Assembly: GCA_046483285.1 (NCBI GenBank)
Contig: JAWODN010000076.1
Span: 42,585-106,584 of the forward strand
Reading direction: 5' to 3'
Length of the DNA: 64,000 nucleotides
Source of the DNA: CAYRTV01 sp046483285
GTDB lineage: Bacteria > Acidobacteriota > Aminicenantia > Aminicenantales > Aminicenantaceae
Of the stretch, positions 17,971 through 25,846 are shown one piece after another. Numbering within the stretch: the stretch's first letter is position 1; each line of letters begins with the position of its first letter. Both the position numbers and the translations under genes were made by a program. Below the pieces are notes generated by a model, which was given only the letters and a program-made list of their open reading frames with translations, searched no databases and was not told the origin of the DNA.

Positions 17971-18999
17971 TCAAGAAAACTGCCTTATAAACCGGATGTC
18001 ATTTTGATAAAAGAGCTTTATCCCCGGCACACGGTGCCTCAACATGGCTACCCTGTCGATTCCCAGTTCAAAAGAAAAACCTGAATATTTTTCCGGATCA
18101 ATATTCATATTTTTAAATACCTGGGAATGAACCATCCCTCCGCCGGCGATTTCAATCCATCCCCGCCCCCCGCAGGCCGGACAGTCATGTTTTTTCTCTT
18201 CGCAAAGGAGACAGCCCATGTCCACAGCCGCTGAAGGCTCAGTGAAGGGACAAAACCTGGGACGGAACCGAATTTGGATTTTTTCAAGGAACACTCCCTT
18301 GAGAACGCACTCCAGCACCCCCTTTAAATGCGCGAAAGTCACTCCTTTCCCGGCAACCAAACCGTCGACTCGAAAAAACACGGGCAAAGAGCTGGCATCC
18401 GTTTTTCCCCTGCGATAGATTTTCCCCGGAATGATCACCCGGACCGGGGGCAGCTTTCTCTTCAGCACCCGGTTCAGCACAGGCCAGGTCTGCGTCCTCA
18501 GAAAACGGTTTTCACTTAACTGAAAATCCGCCGGTTCATCCTGAAGCGGCTGAAGGGGTGGAACATTTGAGACGCCAAAATCATAATGATCCGTTTCCAT
18601 TTCCGGGCAGGTTTCGGTGTCAAACCCCATCTCCAGGAAAATTTCTTCCATCTCCCGAAAAACCAGCCGCAGGGGATGAGCTCCCCCCCGATAACGGAAT
18701 GCTCCCGGCAGGGTTAAATCCATTTTCTTTTGCCGTTTTGCCTTTTCAGTTAATTTTTCATCCGCAGCCTGGAGGCGGCCTTCCATTTCAACAAGAAGTT
18801 GATGGATATCTTTTTTGGCTTGAGGCTTTTCCCCAGGGCTCAGCTTTTCGATTTCTCTTGCCAGCCCGGCGAACCGTCCTTCCTTCCGGGAAAAGAACTG
18901 ATCCCGCACTTCAGAGAGAGCTTCCCGGTTTTTGACCCGCCCAAGGGCCTCCTCAAATTCTTTTTGAAAATTCTTTATCTTTTTGGCCGCGATTCCCAT
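17971..18999 (-). CDS. pheS: Phenylalanine-tRNA ligase alpha subunit
   Basis: The 342-residue catalytic subunit has the N-terminal coiled coil (about 1-90), motif 2 region IIPGKIYRRGKTDASSLP, the substrate block FCPFTEPSAAVDMGC and the glycine-rich GGGMVHSQVFKNMNID with motif 3 GFSFELGIDRVAMLRH. The Cys-rich insert CLLCEEKKHDCPACGGRGW resembles the insert in Bacillus-type PheS and may bind zinc. It forms the alpha2-beta2 enzyme with PheT directly downstream. rplT lies 14 bp upstream. Confidence 0.96.
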   Translation of the reverse strand: MGIAAKKIKNFQKEFEEALGRVKNREALSEVRDQFFSRKEGRFAGLAREIEKLSPGEKPQAKKDIHQLLVEMEGRLQAADEKLTEKAKRQKKMDLTLPGAFRYRGGAHPLRLVFREMEEIFLEMGFDTETCPEMETDHYDFGVSNVPPLQPLQDEPADFQLSENRFLRTQTWPVLNRVLKRKLPPVRVIIPGKIYRRGKTDASSLPVFFRVDGLVAGKGVTFAHLKGVLECVLKGVFLEKIQIRFRPRFCPFTEPSAAVDMGCLLCEEKKHDCPACGGRGWIEIAGGGMVHSQVFKNMNIDPEKYSGFSFELGIDRVAMLRHRVPGIKLFYQNDIRFIRQFS

Positions 19000-19013
19000 C
19001 CTACACCATGCGG

Positions 19014-19370
19014 TCAGACTCCGGCTTGTTTGACTTTTTGCGCAATTTCTCCAAATGTTCCCGGTGCGTTAACAGCGAGGTCCGCCAACACTTTCCGGTC
19101 TAATTCAATATTATGAGTTTTAAGACCGTGTATAAACTGATTGTATGACAATCCGTTTTGTTCGGCGGCGGCTTTAATCCTTATAATCCAGAGGCGGCGG
19201 AACTCCCTTTTCCGGGTGCGCCTGTCCCGGTATGAATACAGAAGAGCGCGTTCAACGGCTTCTTTGGCCGTCCGGTAATTATGACTTCTGGTCCCCCAGA
19301 ACCCTTTGGCTGATTTAAGAATTTTTGTCCGTCTTTTTCTTTGTCTGGTTCCTCTTTTTACTCTCGGCAT
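19014..19370 (-). CDS. rplT: 50S ribosomal protein L20
   Basis: The 118-residue protein starts MPRVKRGTRQRKRRTK and contains GFWGTRSHNYRTAKEAVERA and DRRTRKREFRRLWIIRI, which are diagnostic for L20. It is in the conserved infC-rpmI-rplT order. In well-studied bacteria L20 represses this operon by binding its mRNA; the 151-bp leader before rplT could hold such a site. GAGGAGAAGACA precedes the ATG. Confidence 0.98.
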   Translation of the reverse strand: MPRVKRGTRQRKRRTKILKSAKGFWGTRSHNYRTAKEAVERALLYSYRDRRTRKREFRRLWIIRIKAAAEQNGLSYNQFIHGLKTHNIELDRKVLADLAVNAPGTFGEIAQKVKQAGV

Positions 19371-19462
19371 TGTCTTCTCCTCGTATGGAAATCCTCCCGG
19401 AAATTTTCGCCGGGGGATGTCTTTTTTTTAATACCGCCTGATCCTTACATTAAAATAGTTTC

Positions 19463-19490
19463 AACGCGGTCTTGGCGGAAAAATCGCGTT
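19463..19490 (-). promoter_or_regulatory. Possible RNA hairpin in the rpmI-rplT spacer
   Basis: On the minus strand AACGCG (19490-19485) and CGCGTT (19468-19463) form a perfect 6-bp stem around a 16-base loop. The spacer of 151 bp is long for this operon. It could be part of an L20-binding leader, but nothing in the sequence proves it. Confidence 0.25.
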
Positions 19491-19521
19491 AGTCCCGCTT
19501 CGTTCATCGCACGGATCCTGT

Positions 19522-19722
19522 TTAAAAATCATAAGGAAGCATCAGTTTAATCCGCTTCCGGTCCACCCTGTCAATAAGAGTGGGCTGCCGCAAGTCCCGC
19601 TTTCTTTTTGCATTTTTCTTGGTGAGAATATGGCTTTTGTATGCTTTTCTATGAACTATTTTATTGCTGTTTGTCACTTTAAATCTTTTTTTAGCTCCTT
19701 TGTGTGTTTTGAGTTTAGGCAT
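19522..19722 (-). CDS. rpmI: 50S ribosomal protein L35
   Basis: The 66-residue basic protein MPKLKTHKGAKKRFKVT, with AYKSHILTKKNAKRKRDLRQ, is a standard L35. Its start overlaps the end of infC by 8 bp, a tight coupling within the infC-rpmI-rplT operon, and CAGGAGAAAAAA precedes the ATG. Confidence 0.98.
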   Translation of the reverse strand: MPKLKTHKGAKKRFKVTNSNKIVHRKAYKSHILTKKNAKRKRDLRQPTLIDRVDRKRIKLMLPYDF

Positions 19723-20278
19723 TTTTTTCTCCTGTTTTCACGGGGGCCAACAAAGTGGATACAGCCCAGGGCTGATGCCTGATTTTGGCATCTTGTGTTC
19801 CCAAGTCTTTAACATCCTCCAGGACTCTGTCAATTATACCGCGGCCCAATTCCGGCTTGGCTTTCTCGCGGCCACGAAGCATGACTGTGATTTTAACTTT
19901 GTTCCCTTCTTTTAAAAATCTCTGCACATGACGCATTTTGAAATTATAATCATGAGCGCTTATTTTCGGCCTGAATTTTATTTCTTTGATCTGAATCTGC
20001 TTTTGATGCTTTTTTGCTTCCTGCGCCTTTTTGTGCAGCTCATAAAGATATTTTCCATAATCCATGGTCCGGCATACCGGAGGGTCGGCATCAGGCGCGA
20101 TCTCAACCAGATCCAGGTCCTTCTCCTGTGCGAGGGCTAAGGCCTCTTTGATATCCATTATTCCGACTTGTTTTTTATTCTCATCAATCATCCTGATTTT
20201 TTTAGCACGGATTCTTTCATTTATCCTGTGTGGTTTTTGGTTTCTCTTTTTCGAAGTAAATCTCCCTCGTCTTCTGAT
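19715..20278 (-). CDS. infC: Translation initiation factor IF-3, probable ATC start
   Basis: The first ATG in frame (20191) would remove the conserved N-terminus, because the codons before it read RINERIRAKKIR followed by MIDENKKQVG, as in every IF-3. Between the in-frame stop of thrS (20293-20291) and that ATG there is no ATG, GTG, TTG or CTG. AAAGGAGGT lies directly upstream, six bases before the second of two ATC codons (20278-20276), giving a 187-residue protein. The N domain, linker and C domain (IKEIKFRPKISAHDYNFK, KITVMLRGREKAKPELG) are complete. E. coli infC starts at AUU and is autoregulated through that codon, so a similar control is likely here. Confidence 0.93.
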   Translation of the reverse strand: MRRRGRFTSKKRNQKPHRINERIRAKKIRMIDENKKQVGIMDIKEALALAQEKDLDLVEIAPDADPPVCRTMDYGKYLYELHKKAQEAKKHQKQIQIKEIKFRPKISAHDYNFKMRHVQRFLKEGNKVKITVMLRGREKAKPELGRGIIDRVLEDVKDLGTQDAKIRHQPWAVSTLLAPVKTGEKNA

Positions 20279-20292
20279 GATGGACCTCCTTT
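20276..20292 (-). promoter_or_regulatory. Shine-Dalgarno and ATC initiation site of infC
   Basis: AAAGGAGGT (20292-20284) overlaps the thrS stop codon and is followed by CC, ATC (20281) and ATC (20278). The anti-SD match is nine bases. A strong SD beside a weak start codon is the known design for IF-3 self-repression, since IF-3 rejects non-canonical starts. The first ATC is only three bases from GGAGG, so the second is favoured. Confidence 0.75.
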
Positions 20293-22045
20293 AAAGATTA
20301 ACAGTTAACTCTTTATTTTCAATCAATTTTAAAGTTTTTGCAACCAGCCGGCCGAATTCCATCTCGCCCTTATCACCCTGGGTATGGATTCGGACGGAAA
20401 CGGTTTGATTCTCCACTTCCTTATCTCCGACAACCAGAATAAGGGGTGTTTTGTTTTTTTCCGCATCCCGTATTTTGTAACCGACTTTTTCACGCCGGGA
20501 ATCAATGGCAGATCTTATCTTCTTTTTTTTAAAAGTCTGGTGTAACTCTTCGGCATAGGAATAATGACGGTCCGCAATGGGAATAATGCCAACCTGAACC
20601 GGCGCCAGCCAAAGGGGAAAATTTCCTTTGTAATGTTCAATAAGAATCCCAAAAAACCTCTCCAGGGACCCCAGAAGAGCCCGGTGAATTAAATAGGGGC
20701 GGTGGGCATTTCCATCTTCACCGATATACGTCAGGTCAAAACGTTCCGCCAGGTTAAAATCCAGCTGAATGGTGGTGCACTGCCAGGAGCGGTTCAACGC
20801 GTCCTTGATTTTAATATCAATTTTAGGTCCGTAAAAAACCCCCTCCCCTTCATCGATCTGAAAATTCAGCCCCACCTGATTCAAAGCTTTTTCCAGCGCC
20901 GAGGTGGCGGTGCTCCAGTCTTCTTTCGCGCCGCAATATTTTTCAGGACACGTGGAAAGAAACACATCATATTCTGTAAATCCGAATGTCGCCAATACTT
21001 TCAGGGCAAATGAGATGGTCCGCTCAATTTCCTTTTCCAGCTGGTCGGGACGGCAGAAAATATGGGCGTCATCCTGTGTGAAACCCCGCACCCGCAGCAA
21101 ACCATGTAAAACCCCGCTCCTCTCGTAACGGTATACGGTCCCCAGCTCCGCCCAACGGAGGGGGAGTTCCCGGTAGCTTCTCTGAGCCGAATTATACACC
21201 ATAATATGAAACGGGCAATTCATCGGTTTCAGCTGATATTCTATGCCTTCGCTTTCCAGGGGAGGATAGAGCGCTTCATAGAATTCCGTGTGACCGCTGG
21301 TTCTCCACACATCCAGTTTTGCCACATGAGGACTGTATATCAATTCATAATCATGCTGAAAATGCTCCCGGCGCCAAAATTCTTCTATAGTCCACCGCAC
21401 AGCCGCCCCCTTGGGGTGCCAGAGAATCAAGCCGCCGCCGAGGCTTTCATGAAAACTGAACAGGTCCAATTCGATTCCCAATTTGCGATGGTCCCGCTTT
21501 TTCGCCTCTTCCAGCATTTGAAGATGGGTGTTGAGAGCCTTTTTGGTAAAAAAAGCCGTTCCGTATATCCGTTGAAGCTGAGGGTTTTTTTCATCCCCTT
21601 TCCAGTAAGCTCCGGAAGACGATAAAATTTTAAAATGCCGGATCTCCTTGGTCGAAGACATATGAGGACCCCGGCAAAAATCAATAAAATTCCCTTGCTG
21701 GTAACAAGTGACCGTATCTCCCGCCCTCTCTTTGATCAGTTTAACTTTGAGATCTTGACCCAGCTCCTGAAACAGGTTTAGGGCCTCTTCACGGGAAAAT
21801 TCTTTTTTGACTATAGGAATATCTTCGCGGCTTAGCTCCTTCATCTTTTTTTCAACGGCCTCCAGGTCTTCCGGAGTGAAAGGAGCCTCCCGCAGAAAAT
21901 CATAGTAAAATCCATCTTCGACCGCGGGACCGATACCGGTCTGGGTCTCCGGAAACAACTCCAATACCGCGTGAGCAAGGAGATGAGACGCACTGTGCCG
22001 CAGTATTTCCAGTTTTGCCGCTTCACCTTCTTGTTTTTGTTCCAT
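20291..22045 (-). CDS. thrS: Threonine-tRNA ligase lacking the TGS domain
   Basis: The 584-residue protein starts almost at once in the editing domain: HSASH (His17, His21) with Cys124 and His128 of FCRGPH gives the metal-type editing site. The class II core has motif 2 RYERSGVLHGLLRVRGFTQD, zinc ligand Cys in LKPMNCPFHIM and motif 3 HRALLGSLERFFGILIEHY, followed by the anticodon-binding domain. The usual N-terminal TGS domain (about 60 residues) is absent; an in-frame TGA upstream rules out a longer start. It is in frame with infC and ends right at its Shine-Dalgarno. Confidence 0.96.
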   Translation of the reverse strand: MEQKQEGEAAKLEILRHSASHLLAHAVLELFPETQTGIGPAVEDGFYYDFLREAPFTPEDLEAVEKKMKELSREDIPIVKKEFSREEALNLFQELGQDLKVKLIKERAGDTVTCYQQGNFIDFCRGPHMSSTKEIRHFKILSSSGAYWKGDEKNPQLQRIYGTAFFTKKALNTHLQMLEEAKKRDHRKLGIELDLFSFHESLGGGLILWHPKGAAVRWTIEEFWRREHFQHDYELIYSPHVAKLDVWRTSGHTEFYEALYPPLESEGIEYQLKPMNCPFHIMVYNSAQRSYRELPLRWAELGTVYRYERSGVLHGLLRVRGFTQDDAHIFCRPDQLEKEIERTISFALKVLATFGFTEYDVFLSTCPEKYCGAKEDWSTATSALEKALNQVGLNFQIDEGEGVFYGPKIDIKIKDALNRSWQCTTIQLDFNLAERFDLTYIGEDGNAHRPYLIHRALLGSLERFFGILIEHYKGNFPLWLAPVQVGIIPIADRHYSYAEELHQTFKKKKIRSAIDSRREKVGYKIRDAEKNKTPLILVVGDKEVENQTVSVRIHTQGDKGEMEFGRLVAKTLKLIENKELTVNL

Positions 22046-22218
22046 ACGTATTCTTTATCCTTTTTTTTAAGCAGGTTGAATCATATCAAAAAGCCGGCCG
22101 TTTCACCGGAAGCTGAAGCCGGTTTTCAGGTCCTTCCGGATGTTTTGAAAAATTATTATGCGCCCCCTGAGGGAAAATAGGTCCTTTTTTTTGGCTTCTT
22201 GAATACACCGGGTAGAAT

Positions 22219-22293
22219 TGGTAGGCGCGGAGGGGATCGAACCCTCGACTTCTTCCGCGTCAAGGAAGCACTCTGCCACTGAGCTACGCGCCT
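22219..22293 (-). tRNA. tRNA-Val (GAC)
   Basis: On the minus strand the acceptor AGGCGCG pairs with CGCGCCT, followed by an encoded ACCA end. The D arm AGCTCAGTGGCAGAGT, anticodon stem CTTCC/GGAAG with loop TTGACGC (anticodon GAC, codon GUC) and T arm GAGGG-TTCGATC-CCCTC are all complete. It precedes thrS by about 170 bp on the same strand. Short GC-rich hairpins lie between the two genes, but no convincing terminator. Confidence 0.95.
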
Positions 22294-22440
22294 TTTTATA
22301 CTCCCGGCTTTTCGGCCCTGAATAATAATTCAGTGCTTTACCTGTCCCTTAGAAATTGTTTCCCCATGGCAAAACAGAAGGACACATGCCGCGCCTCCTG
22401 CAATAGCAGCCGCCTCCCTGCCGGGGAATAACTCGAGTTT

Positions 22441-22469
22441 ATATTAATAGTTTAGCTGTTTTCTGTCAA
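22441..22469 (-). promoter_or_regulatory. Sigma-70 promoter for tRNA-Val and possibly thrS-infC
   Basis: On the minus strand TTGACA (22469-22464) is consensus, the spacer is 17 bp, and the -10 is TAATAT (22446-22441). It lies about 150 bp before the tRNA. No other good promoter is seen before thrS, so it may drive the whole translation gene series. The rest of the 22294-22682 gap shows no gene. Confidence 0.55.
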
Positions 22470-22595
22470 TAGAAAACCAAATTTCCCGCGGGGGGGCTGC
22501 CGCAGGGATGATAATCCAGGCTAAGCGGCATGAACCCAAAGGAACAATTTCAGCTGTGCCAAAGATGGAGAGGCTTTCCCAACAGCTTAAAAAAA

Positions 22596-22624
22596 TTGCA
22601 TTTAACCCTGGAAAGTATTATACT
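22596..22624 (+). promoter_or_regulatory. Candidate promoter of the cDPG synthetase-like operon
   Basis: TTGCAT (22596-22601), a 17-bp spacer and TATACT (22619-22624) lie about 60 bp before the first gene of the operon. The -10 is one mismatch from consensus; the -35 is weak. Confidence 0.45.
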
Positions 22625-22682
22625 GATTGTTTCTTTTTTGAAAATTCTTCGCAATTATCGATCGAGAAGGAGACGATAAACT

Positions 22683-23987
22683 ATGAAAAAAGCCATCATT
22701 ATGGGCGCAGCGGGAAGAGATTTCCACAATTTTAACGTTTATTTTAGAAATAATGACAATTATCAAATCGCGGCTTTCACCGCCACTCAAATTCCTGATA
22801 TTGAAGGCCGCAAATACCCGCCTGAGCTGGCGGGAGAGAAATATCCCGATGGAATCAGAATCGATTCGGAAAAAAATTTATCCGAACTGATAAAAAAACA
22901 CCATGTTGATGTGGTGTTTTTTTCCTACAGCGATGTCCCGCACGAATACGTTATGCATAAAGCTTCTGAAGTTCAGGCGGCCGGAGCCAGTTTTTCTTTA
23001 CTGGGTCCGAAAGAAACCATGATTGACAGCAAGAAGCCGGTGGTTTCGGTCTGCGCTGTCCGGACCGGATGCGGCAAAAGTCAGACCACCCGGAAAATCG
23101 CCCGCTTATTAAAAGAAAAGGGGCGAAAGGTCGTGGCTGTCCGCCACCCTATGCCGTACGGAGATTTGGCGAAGCAGGCCGTCCAGCGCTTCGCCGGCTA
23201 CCAGGACATGATCAAGCATAACTGCACCATAGAAGAGATGGAAGAATATGAACCTCACATCCAGCATGGCATTATCGTGTACGCCGGAGTCGATTACGGC
23301 GCTATTTTGAAACAAGCGGAAGAGGAAGCCGATGTCATCCTCTGGGACGGGGGAAACAATGACATCCCTTTTTACAAATCCGACCTGGAAGTGGTGGTGG
23401 TGGATCCTCACCGTCCCGGACACGAACTTCGTTATTACCCCGGTGAAACCAACTTCCGCCGCGCCGATGTCCTGGTGGTCAATAAAATGGACACAGCCGA
23501 AAAGAAAAACACCAGCATCGTTCTGGAAAATATTAAAACCTACAATCCGGACGCTGTTATCATTCAGGCCAATTCCAAGATTCAAGTTGAACAGGGAGAT
23601 CAGATCAAGGGAAAAACCGTGCTGGTGGTGGAAGACGGGCCCACTCTGACTCACGGGGAAATGAAGTATGGAGCCGGAATTGTGGCGGCGGAAAAGTATG
23701 GCGCCGGTGATATTATCGATCCCCGCCCTTATGCGGAGGGAAGCATAAAGGCCACATTTGAGAAATACAGCCATTTGGACCGGGTTCTCCCCGCCATGGG
23801 TTATGGAAAGATACAAATGCAGGAACTGGCAAAAACCATCGACAAAAGCAAATGTGACTTGGTGATCAGCGGGACTCCTATTGATTTGGGCCGGCTGATT
23901 CAAACCAATAAAACCATTCTGCGGGTGGCTTATGAGCTGGATGAAATCGGCTCACCCGACTTGAATGAGGTCTTGAGAAAATTTTAA
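22683..23987 (+). CDS. Cyclic 2,3-diphosphoglycerate synthetase-like P-loop protein
   Basis: A 434-residue protein with an N-terminal Rossmann-like part (AIIMGAAGRDFHNFNVYFR), a P-loop (RTGCGKSQTTR, residues 127-137) and a GTPase-like NKMD motif (VLVVNKMDTAEKK). The family is named after the archaeal enzyme that closes 2,3-diphosphoglycerate to the cyclic thermoprotectant, but bacterial members are uncharacterised and often sit beside carbamate kinase. WDGGNNDIPF and PHRPGHELRYYPGETNFRRAD are family blocks. GAGAAGGAGACG precedes the ATG, and the TAA stop shares one base with the arcC start. A role in carbamoyl-phosphate or another acyl-phosphate metabolism is inferred from the neighbours. Confidence 0.85.
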   Translation: MKKAIIMGAAGRDFHNFNVYFRNNDNYQIAAFTATQIPDIEGRKYPPELAGEKYPDGIRIDSEKNLSELIKKHHVDVVFFSYSDVPHEYVMHKASEVQAAGASFSLLGPKETMIDSKKPVVSVCAVRTGCGKSQTTRKIARLLKEKGRKVVAVRHPMPYGDLAKQAVQRFAGYQDMIKHNCTIEEMEEYEPHIQHGIIVYAGVDYGAILKQAEEEADVILWDGGNNDIPFYKSDLEVVVVDPHRPGHELRYYPGETNFRRADVLVVNKMDTAEKKNTSIVLENIKTYNPDAVIIQANSKIQVEQGDQIKGKTVLVVEDGPTLTHGEMKYGAGIVAAEKYGAGDIIDPRPYAEGSIKATFEKYSHLDRVLPAMGYGKIQMQELAKTIDKSKCDLVISGTPIDLGRLIQTNKTILRVAYELDEIGSPDLNEVLRKF

Positions 23988-24946
23988 TGAAACCAAAAAT
24001 CGCTCTCATCGCCTTCGGCGGAAACGCCATCCTCCCCCAAAAACAGCGGGGGCTGCAGTCTGAGCAAATGAAAAATGCGCAGAAGGCGGCCCGCCTGATG
24101 ATCGATGTGGTGAAGAAAGGATATGAGCTGATCATTGTGCATGGCAACGGCCCTCAAGTCGGCAATCTTCTCATTCAAATGGAGGAGTCTATCAATAAAG
24201 TCCCGCCGTTTTCTCTTGAAATTTGTGACGCCATGACCGAAGGCAGCATGGGTTATATGCTGGAAAAAAACCTGGTGAACGCGCTGCGGAAAAGCTCGCT
24301 GGATAAAGATGTGGCCACCATCATCACCCAGGTGGTGGTGGATAAGAAAGATTCTGCTTTTCAAAATCCGACTAAACCCATCGGCCCTTTCTATTCCAAA
24401 TACCGGGCCCAGATGCTGAAACGGCAAAAAAAATGGGTTATGGTGGAAGACGCCGGAAGAGGCTACCGTAAAGTGGTCCCTTCCCCCCAGCCCATCGATG
24501 TGGTGCCCAAAAGAATTATTCGAGACCTGGTGCATTCAGGCCGGATTGTCATAGCTGCCGGGGGAGGCGGCATTCCGGTTGTCATCAACGGACGCGGATT
24601 CTTCCAGGGAGTTGAAGCGGTTATTGATAAGGATTTCGCCTCCAGCCTCATCGCCTATGAAGCTCAGGCGGATCTGTTTATCATCCTGACTGATGTTCCC
24701 CGCGTCTGTCTGAACTTTGGAACACCGGAAGAAAAGCCTCTTTCTAAAATCACGGTGGATGACGCCAAACGGTTCATGAAAGAAGGGCATTTCCCTCCAG
24801 GCTCAATGGGACCCAAAATCAAAGCTTCCATTGAATATATAGACCGGGGAGGACGGGAAGTTCTTATCACCTCCGCCAGTCATTTAAAGGCCGCCCTCAT
24901 CAATCGCTCAGGAACCCGCATCGTGGCTTCCTCTCAGGGGGAATGA
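23987..24946 (+). CDS. arcC: Carbamate kinase
   Basis: A 319-residue amino acid kinase-family protein. The N-terminal IALIAFGGNAILP, VHGNGPQVGNLLIQ, the block VVPSPQPIDVVPKRIIRDLV and IAAGGGGIPVVINGRGFFQGVEAVIDKD (read as consecutive parts) are characteristic of carbamate kinase, which makes ATP from carbamoyl phosphate or runs in reverse. GSMGPKIKA near the C-terminus is also conserved. The ATG overlaps the preceding stop codon. The next gene is a carbamoyltransferase relative, as in arginine, agmatine or ureide fermentation clusters, but no deiminase is present. Confidence 0.94.
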   Translation: MKPKIALIAFGGNAILPQKQRGLQSEQMKNAQKAARLMIDVVKKGYELIIVHGNGPQVGNLLIQMEESINKVPPFSLEICDAMTEGSMGYMLEKNLVNALRKSSLDKDVATIITQVVVDKKDSAFQNPTKPIGPFYSKYRAQMLKRQKKWVMVEDAGRGYRKVVPSPQPIDVVPKRIIRDLVHSGRIVIAAGGGGIPVVINGRGFFQGVEAVIDKDFASSLIAYEAQADLFIILTDVPRVCLNFGTPEEKPLSKITVDDAKRFMKEGHFPPGSMGPKIKASIEYIDRGGREVLITSASHLKAALINRSGTRIVASSQGE

Positions 24947-24947
24947 T

Positions 24948-25844
24948 ATGCCCGGCGGACTGATTTCCTTAAAGGATTTCTCTCCTTATCAATTCAGTGC
25001 GTTGCTGGATCTGGCCCTGGAGATCAAAAACAAGCCGGCCCGTTATTACCGGCGATTGGAAAATCAAGCCGCCGGGTGGGTGGCCGGCCCGGAAAAGTCT
25101 TTCCCAATCGAACCTTCTTTTCAACCGGCGGTGGCCGGATTGGGGGGTGATTACATTCCCTGTCCCTTCCCTTCACCTCGGTATAACAGCCTGTTTATCC
25201 TTAAACACCTGGAAAAATGGGTGAGCTGTGTCTTGGCTGGTGCTTTTCCTCATTCGCAAATAATGGAATGGGAGGGAAAATTAATCATTCCCGTCATCAA
25301 CACCGGCTCGGACACATTCAATCCCTGCCGGGCTTTGGCGGACCTGTTCACTTTAAAAGAATTCAACCTGGATTTAAACAGTCTGCGTTTGGCTTACATC
25401 GGAGGCCGGACTCCGGTTCTGAACAGCCTCATCCAAGGCCTGGCCAAGACCGGCGCTCATTTGCATATCGCCTGCCCAAAAAATTTAAAGCCGGATGAGA
25501 ATATTCTGGACCCGGCCGGGAAAGAAGGAAAGGAAACCGGATTTTCGCTGACTGTGGGACATGACCCTGGTGAAGCCGCTTTGGATGCGGATGTTCTCTA
25601 TACGGACTGCGGATGGCAGGAAAACGCCAGCGGAACCGATGCCGAGAAATTTCGGATAACTTCCCAGTTAGTCAGAAATGCGGGAAGCCGGGTGATTGTT
25701 CTTCATGGCCACAGTCTTGCCGCCGGCGAAGAAATAGAACGCAGCGTGATAGAAGGATTTCAATCCGCCGTGCTCAAACAATGGGAAAATACACTTCATA
25801 TTCAGAAAGCGATTATGGTATCATTATTAAAGATGAAGAAATAA
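24948..25844 (+). CDS. Degenerate aspartate/ornithine carbamoyltransferase homologue
   Basis: A 298-residue protein that keeps the fold signature of carbamoyltransferases: INTGSDTFNPCRALADLFTL (residues 117-136, aligned to INxxxDxxHPxQxLADxxTI), LRLAYIGGR, VLYTDCGW and LHGHSLAAGEEI near the end. The carbamoyl-phosphate motif S-T-R-T is absent; that region reads AGPEKSFPIEPSFQPAVAG. The HPxQ motif has become NPCR. It should therefore not act as a normal transcarbamylase; a binding or regulatory role, or a new substrate, is possible. It lies one base after arcC and two before the next gene. Confidence 0.75.
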   Translation: MPGGLISLKDFSPYQFSALLDLALEIKNKPARYYRRLENQAAGWVAGPEKSFPIEPSFQPAVAGLGGDYIPCPFPSPRYNSLFILKHLEKWVSCVLAGAFPHSQIMEWEGKLIIPVINTGSDTFNPCRALADLFTLKEFNLDLNSLRLAYIGGRTPVLNSLIQGLAKTGAHLHIACPKNLKPDENILDPAGKEGKETGFSLTVGHDPGEAALDADVLYTDCGWQENASGTDAEKFRITSQLVRNAGSRVIVLHGHSLAAGEEIERSVIEGFQSAVLKQWENTLHIQKAIMVSLLKMKK

Positions 25845-25846
25845 CA

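Noticed and set aside
22294..22682. T-box or riboswitch upstream of thrS or the cDPGS-like operon
   Set aside because: No T-box sequence (TGGNACC-type) or known riboswitch core was seen; only promoters can be supported.
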